DNA from: Streptococcus porci DSM 23759
GTDB taxonomy: Bacteria > Bacillota > Bacilli > Lactobacillales > Streptococcaceae
Assembly: GCF_000423765.1 (NCBI RefSeq)
Contig: NZ_AUIP01000020.1
Span: forward strand, 1-37,659
Length of the DNA: 37,659 nt
Direction: 5' to 3'
The stretch's first letter is position 1. Each line of letters begins with the position of its first letter. A model generated the notes under the pieces. That model made no database searches and was not told the DNA's origin. It saw only the letters and a program-made list of their open reading frames with translations. Of this stretch, positions 7,494 to 15,939 are shown piece after piece. A program made the position numbers and the translations under genes.

Positions 7494-8949
7494 TCCTTAT
7501 AGAAAAGATGGTTCTAAAAGCTTAAAGGCAACTCTTTTTGTTCAACCCTTAGCCATTATCTTCTTATCATTAGGACTGATATTACTGATTTTTAATCTAA
7601 GTCTGAGAACCTTTGTCAATGATGAGGTCAACACCGCTGTCCAACATCGCTATGACCAACTGGACAAGCTCTATCTAGGTCAAAAGGTTGAAGACACCCA
7701 GCATGATAGCATCTTTTCGACAAGCTATGTGATTGTCGATGAACAGTTCAAAACTCTCTATATTTCAGCCAGTCAAGATGACATTTCTGCCTCCAGTATT
7801 TCCAATCAGGTGGTCAATTACTTCACAGAGCATGATGAGGACTGGGAATTATTGGACGAGGCAGAGGAGGAGGAACTGGAAATTGAAGAACCTGAGTCAG
7901 GAAGTCAGCCAGTTTTTGTTCCTCTAAATGGCCGAAATTATGCAGTTAAAATCCAGGAATATGAAGGGCAGTTAGAGGACTATTATGTCCGTCAGTCGGA
8001 ATCTTCTGAACAGACCTATTATATTCTGGTTTTTGCCAATATCAGCCCTGTTCAGAAATTTTCAGCCTTGGTCAATTGGATTTTGACAGGCTTGACTCTG
8101 GTCATTGGGCTCTTAGCCAGTGGTCTGATTTTCCTGACTTCGCGCAAACTAGATGATGCCTTTTTCAGCTTGAAAACCTATATCTCCAAGGTTGGGCAAC
8201 GGGAGCAAAATTTAGTATTAGAAAGACTGCCTTACGATGAGCTGAATCAAGTTGGCCAGTCCGTCGAGACAATGAACCACATGATTGATGCCAACCAGCG
8301 CAGCCAAAAGATCTTTTTCCAAAATGCTTCGCATGAACTGCGGACACCGCTCATGTCTATCCAAGGCTATGCGGAAGCTATTGGAGAGGGAGTTGTCACA
8401 GATCCTCAGGCTGCCGCTGCTATCATTCAGGAAGAAAGTGCAAAAATGAAGCAGCTGGTAGATGATATCCTAACCCTGGCCAGGGTGGAGGATTTCAAGC
8501 AGGCCCTCGATATGGAAGAGTTATCCATTTCTGACCTGCTATATGATGTCAGCTGGGGGCTCAAAAGCAAGGCAGACCAGGCTGGTCTGACCTTTGTCCA
8601 TGATTTCAAGGTCACGGATGACCAAGTTTTGGGAGATGAAGCTCTACTGGAACGCGCAATTTCCAATATTCTCCACAATGCCTTGCGTTTTGCCCGAAAG
8701 ACTATCACCCTGATGACCAAGCAGGTGAAAGATGGCCTTGAAATTTGCCTGAGTAATGACGGACAACCGATTAGCCCAGATGATTTGGGGCATGTTTTCG
8801 AGCGTTTCCACAAGGGAAAAAATGGCAATTTCGGTATCGGTCTGGCCATGACCAAGGAAATTATTGAACGCCACGGCGGCTCAATTTCTGTCCAATCAGA
8901 TGAGGCAGCAACCACCTTTATCATCTTTCTTCCAACTGCGCAGAAATGA
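7438..8949 (+). CDS. Sensor histidine kinase
   Basis: A 503-residue membrane kinase. It has a transmembrane segment at about 35-55 (PLAIIFLSLGLILLIF) and an extracytoplasmic domain of about 150 residues containing a Glu-rich stretch (EAEEEELEIEE). A second transmembrane segment lies at about 208-232, followed by a HAMP-like linker. The HisKA H-box has His 299 in QNASHELRTPL, and the HATPase_c N box reads LLERAISNILHNALRFA, with the G box SNDGQPISP and the loop GNFGIGLAMTKEII. The ATG at 7438 is chosen because AGGTGG lies 6 bp upstream, inside the regulator gene. It is translated in overlap with the response regulator. The acidic sensor loop might bind cations or cationic peptides, but that is only a guess. 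Confidence 0.9.
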   Translation: MFKLKQFGATASSWLKKLNPYRKDGSKSLKATLFVQPLAIIFLSLGLILLIFNLSLRTFVNDEVNTAVQHRYDQLDKLYLGQKVEDTQHDSIFSTSYVIVDEQFKTLYISASQDDISASSISNQVVNYFTEHDEDWELLDEAEEEELEIEEPESGSQPVFVPLNGRNYAVKIQEYEGQLEDYYVRQSESSEQTYYILVFANISPVQKFSALVNWILTGLTLVIGLLASGLIFLTSRKLDDAFFSLKTYISKVGQREQNLVLERLPYDELNQVGQSVETMNHMIDANQRSQKIFFQNASHELRTPLMSIQGYAEAIGEGVVTDPQAAAAIIQEESAKMKQLVDDILTLARVEDFKQALDMEELSISDLLYDVSWGLKSKADQAGLTFVHDFKVTDDQVLGDEALLERAISNILHNALRFARKTITLMTKQVKDGLEICLSNDGQPISPDDLGHVFERFHKGKNGNFGIGLAMTKEIIERHGGSISVQSDEAATTFIIFLPTAQK

Positions 8950-8987
8950 GGCAAAAGAAATGTCTCCATTTGCCACCATTTTGCCAC
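8948..8987. promoter_or_regulatory. TTGCCAC direct repeat upstream of the PepSY gene
   Basis: TTGCCAC (8970-8976), a 4-bp gap and TTGCCAC (8981-8987) have the same 11-bp period as the site before the response regulator. A further inverted half site GAGGCAA lies at 8948-8954, overlapping the end of the kinase gene. A TATACT at 9031-9036 could be the -10 element of the downstream gene. No good -35 is visible, consistent with activator dependence. Confidence 0.5.
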
Positions 8988-9004
8988 ACTTTTACACCAA
9001 AATA

Positions 9005-9029
9005 ACCGAGAAATCTATCTCGGTTTTTT
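9005..9029 (+). terminator. Terminator after the two-component operon
   Basis: The 7-bp stem ACCGAGA/TCTCGGT is followed by TTTTTT. It separates the kinase gene from the PepSY gene, so the latter probably needs its own promoter. Confidence 0.8.
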
Positions 9030-9073
9030 ATATACTAGGTTCATAAAGAAAAATACATAAAGGAGTTCTTCAA

Positions 9074-9697
9074 ATGGAAGTAACAAGCAAAATGAAAAAA
9101 ATCATCATCGGTGGTCTTGCCGGTTCAGCCCTCTTAATCGCAGGTGGCATCTATGCCTACCAAGATACAGGCTATTCTCTGACAGCAGCAGAAGCCCAGG
9201 AAATTGCCTATGAAAATGCAGGAGTGAGTCCATCAGACATCACCTTTAAGGAAGTGGACAGGGACCGTGAAGACGGTAAAGCAACTTACGATATCGACTT
9301 TACAACAGCGGAAGGGGACTACAGTTACACCATTGATGCTCAAACCGGTTCAATCCTAGACCGCGATTTTGATGAAAATGGCTTGCCCTCTAAATCCTCT
9401 ACCAGCACAAACCAATCCAGCGATAAAGCTGCGCTTGACAGTCAATCAGGTACAACAACTGCACCAGTGACCCCTAAAGTTTCAGACGATCAAGCCAAGG
9501 AAATCGCCCTAAAAGATGCAGGTTTGGCGGAAACTGCTGTTTCCAATCTCACGGTAAAACTTGATGAGGAAGATGGCCAAGTACACTATGATGTGGATTT
9601 TGATGATTTGGCAAATAATTTGGACTATGATTATCACATCAATGCTGAAACAGGAGCTATTCTAGAGAAGTCTAGTGAAACTTTGGAAAACAATTAG
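9074..9697 (+). CDS. PepSY-domain membrane-anchored protein
   Basis: A 207-residue protein with a short basic N-terminus and one hydrophobic segment at about 10-28 (IIIGGLAGSALLIAGGIYAY). Two PepSY-type domains follow: about 35-98 (LTAAEAQEIAYENAGVSPSD ... YTIDAQTGSILDRD) and 135-200 (VSDDQAKEIALKDAGL ... YHINAETGAILEKS). A Ser/Thr-rich linker joins them. PepSY domains are thought to restrain peptidases or act as envelope sensor modules. No lipobox is present, so it is probably an uncleaved anchor with the domains outside the cell. AAGGAG precedes the ATG. Its position behind a two-component system and the shared TTGCCAC repeats suggest it is a target of that system. Confidence 0.85.
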   Translation: MEVTSKMKKIIIGGLAGSALLIAGGIYAYQDTGYSLTAAEAQEIAYENAGVSPSDITFKEVDRDREDGKATYDIDFTTAEGDYSYTIDAQTGSILDRDFDENGLPSKSSTSTNQSSDKAALDSQSGTTTAPVTPKVSDDQAKEIALKDAGLAETAVSNLTVKLDEEDGQVHYDVDFDDLANNLDYDYHINAETGAILEKSSETLENN

Positions 9698-10165
9698 AAA
9701 GTACCTAGCTTAAAAAGCAAAAGCAAACCCAATTAACTTTCCCTTTTCTGACCCAAATCGATCTCTGGTTATTCTCCAAATTCAACTTTGATTTTCATTG
9801 AAAAGAAAAAATCTGAGAGCGACACTGTACTGCCCCCTACAATAAGACACAAGAAAAACACCCCTATTGACTTCTAGTACATCTCATAAACTAGAAAGAG
9901 GAGTGTTTTCTTATTCAATAGAAATCAAGTTATCCTGTATCGAATGCTTCCACTTCGTCCTAAAATCTGAAAGCTCTACATCACACCTCATCCTGAAGCG
10001 AGAATACTCCAGAAATGAAAAGACCAATCTTCTGTAGGATACAGAAAACTGGCCCCCTAAAAAGTATTTTCCCTGTCCCATTAGCTGAGGCGTGTGCCTT
10101 ATCCCAGTTTTTAGAACTAACACTCGTCAACTACTGGAAAGTCATGTCTTCTCAATTTTACAACC
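9698..10165. other. 468-bp intergenic region, no convincing gene
   Basis: The region contains the terminator at 9851-9912. A 70-codon minus-strand frame (9911-10123) starting with GTG has no clear ribosome binding site and no family that I recognise. It may be a gene relic (ending WKHSIQDNLISIE) trailing the U32 gene. Nothing else is supported. Confidence 0.5.
9851..9912. terminator. Terminator ending the U32 operon (minus strand)
   Basis: AAGAAAAACACCCCT pairs with AGGAGTGTTTTCTT around a loop that includes two CTAG tetramers. It has T-rich tails on both strands and can end minus-strand transcription from the U32 genes and plus-strand transcription from the PepSY gene. Confidence 0.65.
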
Positions 10166-11452
10166 TTACGCTCGAACGGTTTTCGTCGTTCCATCTTCTT
10201 GATAAAGATTAATGAGACCTTCCTTGCAGGCACGAATCATATCTCCTGGTTTGACTGCTTGAGGAACAGTAATGGTCAAGAGCTCCATCGGATTTGGGGC
10301 ACGGTCAATTTTATTCCCCTTGTCATCATGGAGGTCTTCAATAAAGCACTCAAAATGACGGAAACCTGGTCCATAAAATTCAACACGATCACCTTCCATG
10401 ATCACATTACGTTGACGGATGGTCGCAGTCATGTTCGCTTCATTGAAGGCAACAACCTCACCAACGAATTTATACTGAGGAATTTTACGACGAGCTCCGA
10501 AAAGTTGCTCGTTTTCGCTTGGGGTAGAATAGTAGAACCCCGTAGCTAGCTCACGTTGGGCAACTTTCCACATTTCATCCACCAAATCCTGTTTGATGGC
10601 TTCAAACTTTTCTGGGCTTTCCATATAGGCATCGACAGCTGCTTTGTAACAGTTGGCAACGGTTGAGACATAGTGGATGGATTTCATACGACCTTCGATT
10701 TTAAGGCTGTCCACACCATTTTCAATCATATCAGGAATGTGGTCTATCATTGACATGTCAACAGCTGACATCGAAAAAGCTTCTGGAACTTCTCCTTGAA
10801 TACTCTTACGCTCCTGACCAAATGGCATGTCATAGAGGTCATATTTCCAGCGGCAAGATTGTGAACAGCCACCACGGTTAGCGTCGCGGTCCGACATGTG
10901 ATTAGAAAGCGTGCAACGGCCTGAGTAAGAAATACACATAGCACCGTGGACGAAAGCCTCGATTTCAAGGTCTGTACGACGGCGAATTTCCGCCAATTCT
11001 TCCATAGAAACCTCACGCGCTAAAACAACACGAGTAAGGCCGTACTCTTTCCAAAAGTGGAAAGTTTCCACGTTGGTCGCAGAAGCTTGAGTTGACAAGT
11101 GAATTTCAAGACCTGGGGCTTCTGTCGCACAGATTTCGATAAGAGCTGGGTCCGAGACGATAACCGCATCAAGTCCCATATCACGAAGTTCACGGAACCA
11201 AGCACCTGCACCTTCTTCATTCCCCTCGTGAGTGACCATATTGGCAGCAACATAGACTTTAGCCCCACGAGCGTGTGAATAGTCAATTCCCTCACGCATT
11301 TCTTCCATTGAGAAGTTACCTGCACGGCTACGCAAGCCGTAGGCTTGTCCACCGACAAAAACAGCATCTGCGCCATAATCAACAGCGACTTTCAATTTTT
11401 CTAAAGTTCCCGCAGGCGCCAAGACCTCAGGACGACGTTTAACATTTGACAT
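10166..11452 (-). CDS. U32 family protein, TrhP2/YrrO-like (tRNA U34 hydroxylation)
   Basis: A 428-residue U32-family protein beginning with RPEVLAPAGTLEKLKVAVDY and containing the U32 signature around EAFVHGAMCISYSGRCTLS. Four cysteines (in GAMC, SGRC, GGC, SQSC) fit the iron-sulfur site proposed for TrhP/RlhA proteins. In B. subtilis the paired homologues YrrN and YrrO (TrhP1/TrhP2) use prephenate to form 5-hydroxyuridine at tRNA position 34. The family was historically annotated as collagenase/peptidase (PrtC), which is misleading here. AGGAG precedes the ATG. The YrrN-like gene lies 89 bp upstream on the same strand. The C-terminal RNA-binding-type region (about 330-428) is present, so the gene appears full length. 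Confidence 0.9.
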   Translation of the reverse strand: MSNVKRRPEVLAPAGTLEKLKVAVDYGADAVFVGGQAYGLRSRAGNFSMEEMREGIDYSHARGAKVYVAANMVTHEGNEEGAGAWFRELRDMGLDAVIVSDPALIEICATEAPGLEIHLSTQASATNVETFHFWKEYGLTRVVLAREVSMEELAEIRRRTDLEIEAFVHGAMCISYSGRCTLSNHMSDRDANRGGCSQSCRWKYDLYDMPFGQERKSIQGEVPEAFSMSAVDMSMIDHIPDMIENGVDSLKIEGRMKSIHYVSTVANCYKAAVDAYMESPEKFEAIKQDLVDEMWKVAQRELATGFYYSTPSENEQLFGARRKIPQYKFVGEVVAFNEANMTATIRQRNVIMEGDRVEFYGPGFRHFECFIEDLHDDKGNKIDRAPNPMELLTITVPQAVKPGDMIRACKEGLINLYQEDGTTKTVRA

Positions 11453-11541
11453 TATTTCTCCTATTTACAAGATAGTTGAATTAAAAATATTGCTAGACCC
11501 TGAAATAGTAACTCAATTCTAGCAAATGTGATAGTTAAGAC

Positions 11542-12471
11542 CTATTTCACACGGTCAGGTTCGTAGTCATAGAAACCAGTACTGAGCCCGCGATTGGCTG
11601 GGTGTAATTTACGAATGGCTTCGTCAAATACAAAGGCTTTATCTTGTGAAAATTGGCCAGCTTCCATTAAATCACGAGCCTCGACAAAGTATTCAGCAAT
11701 TTGAACAAAATTCTGACCAGGGCAATAGACTCCATCTAATTTCCAGTGGTTAAATCCATGTTCATTGAGTTCAATGAGTTTTGACATCATATCAAGGTCG
11801 TTATTGGCAAAGATATGAGTGCCATGGTTATCCTCATATACTGAGTAGTGAGAATCTTTGTCACCTGGTTCTGCCAAGAAAAGGTCTCGCTCTTTACCCA
11901 CTCGCTCTTCAGTCTTGATAAAATTATAGTAATTTTGTAAGAGTGGACGTTTTGAATGGTGAATAATGCTTGCGCCGTAAACTAAGACCTCACCTGGAAT
12001 CTCTAATTTCTCTCCCAAAACAAAGAGCTCAGCTGACGGAATTTCACGCGCTAGCACTGCTTCCGAAGCTCCAGCCGTCTTCCCCCAGAAATTAATCTGA
12101 CGGCTAGAAGTTACCATGGTCGAAGCATCGTAGATAGTCTTGAAGGGACGATTGTCACGCTTGCAGATGTAGAAAACCCCTGCATCACCAACCGTAATGT
12201 AATCTGCTCCAATTTCTTCCAAGAAATCTAGGTATTCTGGCAGAGCGTCCATCATGGCCTGATGCATGAGAGCATTGACCGCAACGGTCAACTCCTTGCC
12301 TTTTTCATGAACCAGCGCAGCAATCTTTCGCATCTCAGGAAAAGAAAGATTCTTGGGCAAACGCAGTCCGTAAGCCATCTCTCCGATATAAATACGGTCA
12401 ACGCCCAGCTCTAAAAGATTCTGAGCTTGTTCCAAACTTTCTGCTGTTGCAGTAATGATAATTTTTTCCAT
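11542..12471 (-). CDS. U32 family protein, TrhP1/YrrN-like
   Basis: A 309-residue short U32 protein (EKIIITATAESLEQAQNLLE, VDRIYIGEMAYGLRLP, VYGASIIHHSKRPLL). Its length matches B. subtilis YrrN, the partner of YrrO in prephenate-dependent hydroxylation of U34 in tRNA. Where the longer paralogue has the Cys cluster (HGAMC...GRC), this protein has YGASIIHHSKRPLLQNYY with no cysteines, so it probably lacks the iron-sulfur site and may act as a non-catalytic subunit. It is the upstream gene of the pair and is separated from the longer gene by an 89-bp AT-rich gap that may carry a second promoter. Confidence 0.88.
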   Translation of the reverse strand: MEKIIITATAESLEQAQNLLELGVDRIYIGEMAYGLRLPKNLSFPEMRKIAALVHEKGKELTVAVNALMHQAMMDALPEYLDFLEEIGADYITVGDAGVFYICKRDNRPFKTIYDASTMVTSSRQINFWGKTAGASEAVLAREIPSAELFVLGEKLEIPGEVLVYGASIIHHSKRPLLQNYYNFIKTEERVGKERDLFLAEPGDKDSHYSVYEDNHGTHIFANNDLDMMSKLIELNEHGFNHWKLDGVYCPGQNFVQIAEYFVEARDLMEAGQFSQDKAFVFDEAIRKLHPANRGLSTGFYDYEPDRVK

Positions 12472-12631
12472 AACTTATATTTTAACAGAAAACAAGCTAT
12501 TTGCCTAGAATTTTTAGATTTAAACCGCTTTAAATTTGCTCTTTCTAGCCCACTCCTTTCTAGTTAATGAGCTTTAGTTTGCTATCTTTCTCACTTGTAA
12601 CCTTTTTGTAACAAATTATTATACTATTTTA

Positions 12632-12640
12632 TGGTATGAT
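12632..12640 (+). promoter_or_regulatory. Extended -10 promoter (TGGTATGAT)
   Basis: TATGAT at 12635-12640 is preceded by TG with one intervening base. A GTAACC repeat flanks it on both sides (near 12597 and 12651). It probably drives the small membrane-protein gene at 12701. Confidence 0.45.
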
Positions 12641-12700
12641 AATGATGTTGTAACCTGCACAAAAAGGTGTTGTTTTATGATTTTAAAGAAAGGAGTTCCT

Positions 12701-12985
12701 ATGGCTGCACAATTAAAGCACAAGTTTAACGATGAAAAAGTTACTTCCATCCATAAAGCAGAGCCAAAATTTCAAGAATACAAAGCCCTTAATACTCAGG
12801 CAACAAGATTCCAAGATTTACTCTTCTTTGGTCGCATCGTTTCATTTGCCATCTCTGCCGTGCTATCTTGTTTTGTTCTATTGACTGCCAACGTCACTCC
12901 TATTCTTGCCTTTCCAATCGGTATGCTTATGGGAAGTCTCCTAACGGTACTTGTCTTCTTCTTGATTGACTTACTCAGACGCTAG
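12701..12985 (+). CDS. Small two-helix membrane protein, DUF3270-like
   Basis: A 94-residue protein starting MAAQLKHKFNDEKV. The ATG at 12701 has AAGGAG 5 bp upstream, so the upstream ATG at 12677 is not used. Residues 1-45 are polar. Two hydrophobic helices follow: about 48-68 (GRIVSFAISAVLSCFVLLTA) and 74-92 (TPILAFPIGMLMGSLLTVLV). A polar head plus two helices resembles the Streptococcus-restricted DUF3270 family, but I cannot verify this without a search. It is monocistronic, with its own promoter and a terminator overlapping the stop codon. Confidence 0.75.
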   Translation: MAAQLKHKFNDEKVTSIHKAEPKFQEYKALNTQATRFQDLLFFGRIVSFAISAVLSCFVLLTANVTPILAFPIGMLMGSLLTVLVFFLIDLLRR

Positions 12986-13008
12986 TTTCACAGGAGGCTA
13001 GTTTTTTT
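12982..13008 (+). terminator. Terminator overlapping the stop codon of the small membrane gene
   Basis: CTAGTTTC/GAGGCTAG (two G-U pairs) with loop ACAG is followed by seven T. Confidence 0.6.
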
Positions 13009-13082
13009 ATGGACAGATGTGACTGAGCAATAAGCAATCAATGGCTTAAAATCACCAATGATCATCATAACGTATGAAAAAT

Positions 13083-13112
13083 GAGCAACTCCAACTGGAA
13101 TTGCTCTTTTTT
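13083..13112. terminator. Terminator of the hprK-lgt operon
   Basis: The 10-bp stem GAGCAACTCC/GGAATTGCTC (one mismatch on the plus strand, a wobble on the minus strand) has an AACT loop and flanking A/T runs on both sides. It can end the minus-strand operon and back up the plus-strand terminator at 12982. Confidence 0.75.
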
Positions 13113-13151
13113 ATATGCGAGGGCTGGCTACTTTTGCCTAGTCTACTCTCT

Positions 13152-13583
13152 TTATTCTGTATCTGTAGAGGCAGGATCTTCATCATTTTTTGTCAAATCA
13201 ATAACGATATCTTCTTTGACCACTTCTTCCTCAGGAACATCAACAATAACAGATTCATCTTCTGAAGCAGCCCGAACTGCCTCATTGACCTTGTCTTTGA
13301 CTTGTTCCACAGTAGCTTTGACCGCTTGACCGATATTATCAGCGCTAAATTCTCCTGATTCCCATTTACCCTTATATTCGGTGAAGGCGTCTGTTGCTAA
13401 ATCCTTATATTCTGCCACTTTTTCCTTAGCGGCTTCATGGTAGGCATCAGGATTCGCCTTGTAGTCATCAAAACTTTCCTTAACTTTAGCCACAATTTCT
13501 TTACCTTTTTCTGTTCCAAGGAAATATGCTGCCGCTGCGCCAGACGCAGCCCCTAAAATAACGGTTTTAAGAAATTTATTCAT
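13152..13583 (-). CDS. YtxH domain protein
   Basis: A 143-residue YtxH-type protein: short N-terminus with one Gly/Ala-rich hydrophobic segment (VILGAASGAAAAYFLGTEKG), then a long amphipathic helical region (TEYKGKWESGEFS) and an acidic tail (VPEEEVVKEDIVIDL). The family is envelope-associated with poorly defined stress functions. It is the last gene of the operon, 3 bp after the DUF948 gene, a pairing common in streptococci and staphylococci. Confidence 0.85.
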   Translation of the reverse strand: MNKFLKTVILGAASGAAAAYFLGTEKGKEIVAKVKESFDDYKANPDAYHEAAKEKVAEYKDLATDAFTEYKGKWESGEFSADNIGQAVKATVEQVKDKVNEAVRAASEDESVIVDVPEEEVVKEDIVIDLTKNDEDPASTDTE

Positions 13584-13586
13584 GAG

Positions 13587-13997
13587 TTAGACCTCCTTAT
13601 TTTTACCTTTTTTACTAAATACCTTAGAAGCCATACGGGCTGCAAAGGCTGCTTTGCCCGTATTAGCAACGACTGATGTTCCACGACTTGCTTTTGATGA
13701 CAGGGTTCGTGCTTGTTGATTCAAATCTGAAACACTGACAGATAAATCGGCAATGGCTGTAAAGAGCGGATCGATTGTTGCCACCTTGCCATTGACATCA
13801 TCTACCAAGATGCTGGCTTTAGCCAAGATTTCATTAGTCTGATAAAGAGTAACGTTCACATCACTGGTCAAAACCTTTATCGTTTGTCTGGTTTCTTCAA
13901 CTGTTTCTGTCAGTTTTTTAAGAAAAAGCACCACGAAAACCACTAGTACAACAATAGCAATCGCAATAATTAAAAGAGCAATTCCACCCAAATCCAT
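13587..13997 (-). CDS. DUF948 family membrane protein
   Basis: A 136-residue protein with an N-terminal transmembrane helix (IALLIIAIAIVVLVVFVVLF) followed by a helical coiled-coil-like stretch (KKLTETVEETRQTIKVLTSD) and a basic C-terminus. This is the architecture of DUF948 proteins, which usually precede a YtxH gene as here. It starts 8 bp after lgt and shares its transcription unit. Function is unknown. Confidence 0.87.
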   Translation of the reverse strand: MDLGGIALLIIAIAIVVLVVFVVLFLKKLTETVEETRQTIKVLTSDVNVTLYQTNEILAKASILVDDVNGKVATIDPLFTAIADLSVSVSDLNQQARTLSSKASRGTSVVANTGKAAFAARMASKVFSKKGKNKEV

Positions 13998-14005
13998 ATC
14001 TTACC

Positions 14006-14788
14006 TCACTTCGTTTGATAATAAGGAACGTCAGCCTTGCGGCGACGACTGATAACAAAGACTAGTCCTGCAATGACTAAAATAGCACTCAGCCACTGAG
14101 AGACCCGTAGCCCCATCAGCATGAGACTATCTGTCCGCATGCCTTCGATGACAAAGCGTCCGCAACCATACCATATCAGGTAAAAAGCTGTGATTTCTCC
14201 CTGCTTAAAAAAGTTGGGACGACGACGGAGCACCAAGATGATGACAAAGCCAACCAGATTCCAAAGACTTTCATAAAGAAAAGTCGGTATTCGGTAACTA
14301 CCATCAATATACATTTGATTTCTGATAAATTCAGGAAGGTAATCAAGACTAGCTACCTTTTTGCCATATGCCTCTTGATTGACAAAGTTCCCCCAGCGGC
14401 CAATGCTTTGCGCAATCATAACACCTGGCACTGCAATATCCAAAAAGTCAATCGGCTTAATCAAGCGATAGTAAGAAAAGACAAAGAGTACAATCGCTCC
14501 TGTAATCAAGCCACCATAGATAGCCAGTCCACCATTCCAAATGGCAAAGACTTCATTCAAGTGTTGTCGGTAATAAGACCATTCAAAAATAACATAATAA
14601 AGTCGAGCACCTAATATGGCCAAAGGGAAGGCAATCAGGATAAAGTCTGTCACATCATCCGCCGAAATATTCTTCTTTGGGCCTTCTTTACTTGCCAGAT
14701 AAACGGCAAGTGCCACGCCAGCCAAGATAATCAATGCATACCAATGAATGGCAAATGGCCCTAACTTAATAGCTATAGGATCAATCAT
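14006..14788 (-). CDS. lgt: Prolipoprotein diacylglyceryl transferase
   Basis: A 260-residue polytopic membrane enzyme that moves diacylglycerol from phosphatidylglycerol to the lipobox cysteine of prolipoproteins, the first step of lipoprotein maturation. Conserved blocks are [33 protein letters not shown] and the Lgt signature [13 protein letters not shown]. The C-terminal part, [20 protein letters not shown], is also typical. The ATG at 14788 is chosen over the one at 14800 because GGAG lies at correct spacing and the N-terminus [11 protein letters not shown] matches the family. It overlaps the end of hprK by 8 bp, so translation is coupled. Its substrates here would include AdcAII and the element lipoprotein at 26232. 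Confidence 0.95.
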   Translation of the reverse strand: MIDPIAIKLGPFAIHWYALIILAGVALAVYLASKEGPKKNISADDVTDFILIAFPLAILGARLYYVIFEWSYYRQHLNEVFAIWNGGLAIYGGLITGAIVLFVFSYYRLIKPIDFLDIAVPGVMIAQSIGRWGNFVNQEAYGKKVASLDYLPEFIRNQMYIDGSYRIPTFLYESLWNLVGFVIILVLRRRPNFFKQGEITAFYLIWYGCGRFVIEGMRTDSLMLMGLRVSQWLSAILVIAGLVFVISRRRKADVPYYQTK

Positions 14789-15716
14789 CGGCTTCTCCAT
14801 TCTGATTAATCAGAGCAGTCAAGCGTTCTTCAAAAGTTTTAGTTGCATCATAGCCCATCAGACGCGCCCGATGATTCATAGCTGCTGCTTCAATAACGAC
14901 TGATACGTTTCGACCTGTCTTAACGGGAATGCGAACACGAGGAACTTTTACCCCCGCAAACTCAATTTCTTCATTGCCATTTCCAAGACGGTCAAAGACC
15001 TTACCCGTTTCAAAATTTTCAAGGTACACTGCCAACTGAACTTGCGTCGAGGATTTAACAGCACTAGCCCCATAAAGGCTCATGATGTCAATAATCCCGA
15101 CACCACGAATTTCTAGGAGGTGACGCAGAATCTCTGCTGGCTCTCCCCAGAGTGTTTCCTCATCTTTGGCATAAACATCCACACGATCATCTGCCACGAG
15201 GCGATGCCCTCTTTTGACAAGCTCTAAACCAGTCTCACTCTTTCCGATTCCTGAATCACCTTGAATGAGAACTCCCATGCCATAAATGTCCATTAGAACT
15301 CCATGAACACTGATTCGCTCTGCTAATTGAGCATGAATAAACCAAGACATCTCACCCGCTAAACTACTGGTAGCTGTACGTCCACGAAGAACTGCAACAC
15401 CTTTTTCCTTAGCTGATTTAATCATTTCTTCAGGAATTTCCAAGTCACGAGCCACAATAATGGCTGGGGTCTCTGGTTTAAACATCTCGCTCAGTACAGC
15501 ATAACGATTATGGCTGGCCATACTCATCAGGTAAGACCACTCTTTCATGCCCAAAAGCTGGACACGTTCTGGCGAGTAATAGTTAAAATAGCCGGTCATT
15601 TCAAGCCCCGGACGGGAAATATCAGACGTCGTAATCTCCTTTTGCAGGAGCTCCTCTGTCCCGTAAATCACTTCTAACTTAACCTTATCCACCAACATTT
15701 TTACAGTAAGTGTCAT
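14781..15716 (-). CDS. hprK: HPr kinase/phosphorylase
   Basis: A 311-residue bifunctional enzyme that phosphorylates Ser 46 of HPr and removes the phosphate again, setting carbon catabolite repression. The Walker A loop GDSGIGKSE and the HPrK signature [19 protein letters not shown] are intact. The start is the ATG at 15716 (MTLTVKML), preceded by AAAGGAAA; the in-frame TTG at 15731 would lie upstream of that ribosome binding site. The length equals that of other streptococcal HprK proteins. It is the first gene of the operon with lgt, DUF948 and YtxH. A conjugative element is inserted directly upstream of its promoter. Confidence 0.96.
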   Translation of the reverse strand: MTLTVKMLVDKVKLEVIYGTEELLQKEITTSDISRPGLEMTGYFNYYSPERVQLLGMKEWSYLMSMASHNRYAVLSEMFKPETPAIIVARDLEIPEEMIKSAKEKGVAVLRGRTATSSLAGEMSWFIHAQLAERISVHGVLMDIYGMGVLIQGDSGIGKSETGLELVKRGHRLVADDRVDVYAKDEETLWGEPAEILRHLLEIRGVGIIDIMSLYGASAVKSSTQVQLAVYLENFETGKVFDRLGNGNEEIEFAGVKVPRVRIPVKTGRNVSVVIEAAAMNHRARLMGYDATKTFEERLTALINQNGEADD

Positions 15717-15731
15717 AAGTTTCCTTTCCAA

Positions 15732-15789
15732 AGTAAGCGCTTTGCACTTAGTTTTGTATATTATAGCATTTTTTGGAGTTTTTTGGAAA
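15732..15789 (-). promoter_or_regulatory. hprK promoter with extended -10 and cre-like palindrome
   Basis: The minus strand has TGCTATAAT (TATAAT at 15760-15765) and a weak -35 around TTTCCA/TTCCAA (15783-15789). Between the predicted start and the ribosome binding site lies AGTAAGCGCTTTGCA (15732-15746), which has the AAGCGCTT core of catabolite-responsive elements but mismatches the consensus ends. The conjugative element begins a short distance upstream. Confidence 0.7.
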
Positions 15790-15871
15790 TGGCAGAGCAG
15801 ATTTGTATGCGGTAGAATTTTTTAGAATGGTCAATTCTGTATTGTCTGAGAAGAACTTGTTACCGAGATGT

Positions 15872-15902
15872 AAAGAAAAAGCTGAACAATTTCTTGCTCA
15901 GC
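15872..15902 (-). terminator. Terminator at the element edge facing hprK
   Basis: On the minus strand the 9-bp stem GCTGAGCAA/TTGTTCAGC (one G-U) with a GAAA loop is followed by TTTTTCTTT. It would stop element transcripts before they reach hprK. Confidence 0.75.
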
Positions 15903-15904
15903 CC

Positions 15905-15933
15905 TTGACAGTGATACGTTTATCCTGTATCAT
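15905..15933 (+). promoter_or_regulatory. Consensus promoter with internal palindrome
   Basis: TTGACA (15905-15910), a 17-bp spacer and TATCAT (15928-15933). The inverted repeat TGATAC-N9-GTATCA (15912-15917 and 15927-15932) spans the spacer and -10, as an operator would. It points into the element and away from hprK. Confidence 0.65.
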
Positions 15934-15939
15934 AAATTA

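Noticed and set aside
9911..10123. 70-codon minus-strand ORF after the U32 gene
   Set aside because: It starts at a GTG without a recognisable ribosome binding site, has no familiar motif and lies in an intergenic stretch; it is kept only as a possible relic.
15898..15933. 11-codon minus-strand ORF (MIQDKRITVKG) inside the small-RNA region
   Set aside because: It has no ribosome binding site and overlaps a terminator and a promoter operator; probably chance.
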